A DNA stretch of 9,496 nt from contig CAMGCN010000018.1 in the NCBI GenBank assembly GCA_946040935.1, forward strand, positions 1 to 9,496. Reading direction: 5' to 3'. The notes beneath the pieces are model-generated. The model searched no databases, had not been told where the DNA came from, and was given only the letters and a program-made list of their open reading frames with translations. Below, in pieces: positions 7,078-9,496 of the stretch. A program made the translations under genes and the position numbers. The number at the start of each line of letters is the position of its first letter. Position 1 is the stretch's first letter. This stretch comes from an uncultured Clostridia bacterium (GTDB lineage: Bacteria; Bacillota; Clostridia; Oscillospirales; CAG-272).

Positions 7078-8420
7078 CAAACGATATTACACAACGCAGA
7101 ATGCCCTTTTCTCTTGAGGCAGAGCAGTCTGTGCTCGGTTCTGTTCTTGTCGACGCGGAAAAAATCACCGAGGCGGCGGGAGTTCTCAAGAGTGAAGATT
7201 TCTATCTTGACGAACACAAGGAAATATTTCTTGCCATGCAGGAGATGTTCAACGCCGACAGGAAAATCGACGTTGTAACTCTTATTGACATACTTGTGCG
7301 CCGGGGAGTTTATGACCGCGAACGCAGCATGGATTATCTCAAGGTTATTGCCGACACGGTTCCGTCTGCTTCAAATGTCTCTGACTATATACGTATCGTA
7401 AAAGAAAAGAGCCTTTTAAGAAAGCTCATAGCCGCTTGCGATGATACGCTTGACGAGGCTTATGCCGAGTCGGACGACGTCAGAATGATACTCGACCGTG
7501 CAGAGCAGAGAGTATATGACGTAAACGATGAAAATAACTCGCGTGGATTTATGCATATACGCGATATACTCGTTGGTACGTACGACCATCTTAAGCTCAT
7601 ACAGGATAATCCTCAGGAAGCGTCCGGAACCCCTACCGGTTTTTTGGGAATTGACCGTTTTATAGTAGGACTTGGTAAGGGAGATCTTTGTATTATCGGC
7701 GCCCGTCCCGGTATGGGTAAGACTGCGCTTGCCATGGGAATAGCCTTAAACGTGGCAAAAGAGACGAAAAAGAAAGTCTGCGTTTTCTCGCTAGAAATGT
7801 CGAATGAGCAGATAGTACAGAGAATGCTTTCAAGCGAAGCTATGATCGACGGTTATAAAATGCGCTCGGGCAGGCTGGATAATAATGACTGGGAAAAGCT
7901 CGCCATTGCTTCATCAAAGCTCGCTGATACCGATATTTATATTGACGACGCAACGGGCGTCACCGTTTCCGCCATGAAAGCAAAGCTCCGCAGAAATAAG
8001 GAAAATCTCGGACTGGTCGTAATTGACTATCTCGGCCTTATGAAAAGCGACAGAAAGACTGACAACAGAGCGGTAGAGGTGGGCGATTTGTCCCGAAATC
8101 TTAAGATTATGGCAAAAGAGCTGGGCGTTCCGGTTATCGTCTGTGCACAGCTTAACCGCGGAACAGAGGGAAGAACGGATAAACGTCCTACAATGAGCGA
8201 CCTTCGTGATTCGGGCGCGATAGAGCAGGATGCGGATGAGATTTTGCTGATATACAGAAATGAGTATTATAACCGCGACGGCTCGGACGAGGGCGGTGCA
8301 AACGATAATACCGCCGAGATTATTATCGGTAAAAACAGGCACGGCGCCGTCGGCTCTGCAGAGGTCGGCTGGTATAAGGAATACGCCAAATTCACATCAA
8401 TAGAGAGTAAATATGAGTGA
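7074..8420 (+). CDS. dnaB: Replicative DNA helicase DnaB (DnaC in B. subtilis naming)
   Basis: The 448-residue protein is the hexameric helicase that unwinds DNA at the replication fork. The N-terminal collar domain begins with [15 protein letters not shown] near residue 11. After the linker, the RecA-like motor shows Walker [10 protein letters not shown] at 209-217 (K216, T217), the catalytic glutamate E241 in SLEM, Walker [11 protein letters not shown] with D318, and the QLNRG and [13 protein letters not shown] motifs. GKNRHG near the C-terminus holds the Lys/Arg residues typical of the inter-subunit finger. No intein or insertion interrupts it. ATG 7074 overlaps the rplI stop (ATGA) and has no strong ribosome site of its own, so it is probably made by translational coupling. 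Confidence 0.97.
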   Translation: MTNDITQRRMPFSLEAEQSVLGSVLVDAEKITEAAGVLKSEDFYLDEHKEIFLAMQEMFNADRKIDVVTLIDILVRRGVYDRERSMDYLKVIADTVPSASNVSDYIRIVKEKSLLRKLIAACDDTLDEAYAESDDVRMILDRAEQRVYDVNDENNSRGFMHIRDILVGTYDHLKLIQDNPQEASGTPTGFLGIDRFIVGLGKGDLCIIGARPGMGKTALAMGIALNVAKETKKKVCVFSLEMSNEQIVQRMLSSEAMIDGYKMRSGRLDNNDWEKLAIASSKLADTDIYIDDATGVTVSAMKAKLRRNKENLGLVVIDYLGLMKSDRKTDNRAVEVGDLSRNLKIMAKELGVPVIVCAQLNRGTEGRTDKRPTMSDLRDSGAIEQDADEILLIYRNEYYNRDGSDEGGANDNTAEIIIGKNRHGAVGSAEVGWYKEYAKFTSIESKYE

Positions 8421-9496
8421 TAATAAAAACGGGCGTTTTTTGTTTCTTGCAAAAGAAGCGGTTGATAAATACCGCATGCTTGACTGCTCGTCTGTTCTCG
8501 TCGGATTTTCGGGCGGTGAGGATTCCTGCGCGCTTCTTTCGCTGCTTGACGATATAAAGGACGAGTACGGTTTTCAGCTTTACGCCTGCCATGTTAACCA
8601 CGGAATACGGGAAGATGAGGCAGATAGGGACGAGCGTTTTTGCGTTAATTTCTGCGAGAGGCGGGGCATAAAGCTTTTCGTAAAAAAAATAAATGTCCCG
8701 TCCCTTTGCAAAGAACGCGGTTTAGGTACGGAAGAATGTGCAAGATACGAGAGATATCGCATATTTAACGAGATATGCTCTCAAAACTCTATCGAACGTA
8801 TTGCCACGGCGCACCATGCCGACGACAATGCCGAAACCGTTTTATTTAATCTTTTGCGTGGGAGCGGACTAAACGGTGCGCGCGGTATTCCGCCCGTTCG
8901 TGAAAATATTATTCGTCCGCTTATTTTCTGCTCTCGTGTGGATATAATTGAATATGTAAGGGAAAAGGGAATAAGCTTTGTTGTCGACTCGACAAATACA
9001 GATATAGATTATTCTCGCAACAGACTGCGCGCGAAGGTCATACCCGAGCTTAAAAGCGTAAATGACGCGGCGGTTTATAATATATCGCGTTTCAGCGAAA
9101 GCGCACGCTGCGATTCGGATTTTATCGAAGAATATGCACATAAGCTCATGACGGATGAAATATCCGTTCTCGTTTCTCTCCATAAGGCGGTTTTGTCTCG
9201 GATAATCCGCCTTTTGTACGGCAGGGCAGGCGGCGGCTTTCTTGAATCAAAGCATGTCGATGATATTATGCGGATGGTGTACAGCGTGGATAATGTGTCA
9301 GCTGTTTCTCTTCCGGGAAAGATCACTTGCCGAAAAGAGAGGGGACGTCTTGTTTTTTCGAAAGAAACCGAGACAGATGAGTTTTGCTTTGCTTTGAAAC
9401 TCGGAGAAAACAAAGCCGACGGTTTTGATTTCCTTATTGTTGCGTCATATGAAAAACTTCCTAAAAATGTTTTTGAAGATTATATGAATATTTACA
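8413..9496 (+). CDS. tilS: tRNA(Ile)-lysidine synthetase TilS (3' end missing)
   Basis: TilS converts C34 of the tRNA-Ile(CAU) anticodon to lysidine using ATP and lysine, allowing AUA to be read. The window holds 361 codons without a stop; the frame continues beyond the right edge. The PP-loop SGGEDS is at 33-38, then HVNHGIR at 60-66, TAHHADDNAET at 132-142, LRGSGLNGARGI at 148-159 and STNTDIDYSRNR at 193-204, all typical of TilS. The N-terminal ATPase domain is complete, and the following substrate-binding region is divergent, as is usual. E. coli TilS has 432 residues and B. subtilis TilS 472, so some 70-110 residues probably lie outside. ATG 8413 overlaps the dnaB stop by 8 bp, with a weak GAGAG site at 8403-8407. 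AUA codons are common in this window, so the enzyme should be essential. Confidence 0.95.
   Translation, partial: MSDNKNGRFLFLAKEAVDKYRMLDCSSVLVGFSGGEDSCALLSLLDDIKDEYGFQLYACHVNHGIREDEADRDERFCVNFCERRGIKLFVKKINVPSLCKERGLGTEECARYERYRIFNEICSQNSIERIATAHHADDNAETVLFNLLRGSGLNGARGIPPVRENIIRPLIFCSRVDIIEYVREKGISFVVDSTNTDIDYSRNRLRAKVIPELKSVNDAAVYNISRFSESARCDSDFIEEYAHKLMTDEISVLVSLHKAVLSRIIRLLYGRAGGGFLESKHVDDIMRMVYSVDNVSAVSLPGKITCRKERGRLVFSKETETDEFCFALKLGENKADGFDFLIVASYEKLPKNVFEDYMNIY

Noticed and set aside
377..9413. Numerous minus-strand open frames of 60-146 codons opposite the + strand genes
   Set aside because: Each lies antisense to a well-recognised gene, shows no family motif and no ribosome site of note, and has the composition expected of a shadow frame.
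1..9496. Search for mobile elements, CRISPR repeats, tRNA or rRNA genes and defence genes
   Set aside because: Apart from the two LexA boxes there are no longer direct repeats that I could see, no transposase or integrase motifs, and no cloverleaf-like sequence. The region reads as ordinary core chromosome.

Overview
The window looks like chromosomal DNA of a Bacillota (Firmicutes) bacterium, most likely a member of the Clostridia. Three things point there. The run gdpP-rplI-dnaB is a classic Firmicutes gene order. The two operators in front of the Y-family polymerase gene match the Gram-positive LexA (DinR) box GAAC-N4-GTTC. Shine-Dalgarno sites are purine-rich, promoters are near-consensus sigma-A type, and the intergenic DNA is AT-rich, while coding sequence has moderate GC and frequent ATA and AGA codons. 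Genus cannot be resolved. All recognisable genes lie on the + strand. I see no tRNA, rRNA, CRISPR array, transposase or prophage gene.

Layout. Positions 1-151 are leader DNA without a convincing gene or promoter. Next is a single SLOG/DUF1273 (YpsA-like) gene (152-649), closed by a strong intrinsic terminator (718-756). A 270-bp spacer then carries a textbook SOS promoter, with two identical LexA boxes bracketing a TTGACG-17-TATAAT promoter, and drives a DinB/UvrX-like Y-family DNA polymerase (921-2138). Directly behind its stop codon a second promoter (2141-2168) starts a two-gene unit: a membrane-anchored phosphodiester glycosidase (NAGPA-domain) protein, probably starting at TTG 2199, and a CCA tRNA nucleotidyltransferase that overlaps it by 4 bp. 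A third promoter (4552-4580) starts a compact operon: gdpP (c-di-AMP phosphodiesterase), rplI (ribosomal protein L9), dnaB (replicative helicase) and tilS (tRNA-Ile lysidine synthetase). Its genes are 4 bp apart or overlapping, and tilS is cut by the window's right edge.

How the genes fit together. Most are core genes: replication (dnaB), translation (rplI, cca, tilS), nucleotide second-messenger turnover (gdpP) and damage-induced translesion synthesis (dinB-like). Two tRNA-maturation genes (cca and tilS) lie at the ends of two successive transcription units. No new multi-gene system is evident. The points most worth a second look are the paired LexA operators, the Ser in place of the usual His in the GGGGH motif of GdpP, the inverted repeat inside the 2141-2168 promoter with its implied TTG start, and the possibility that SOS transcription reads through from the polymerase gene into the glycosidase-cca unit.
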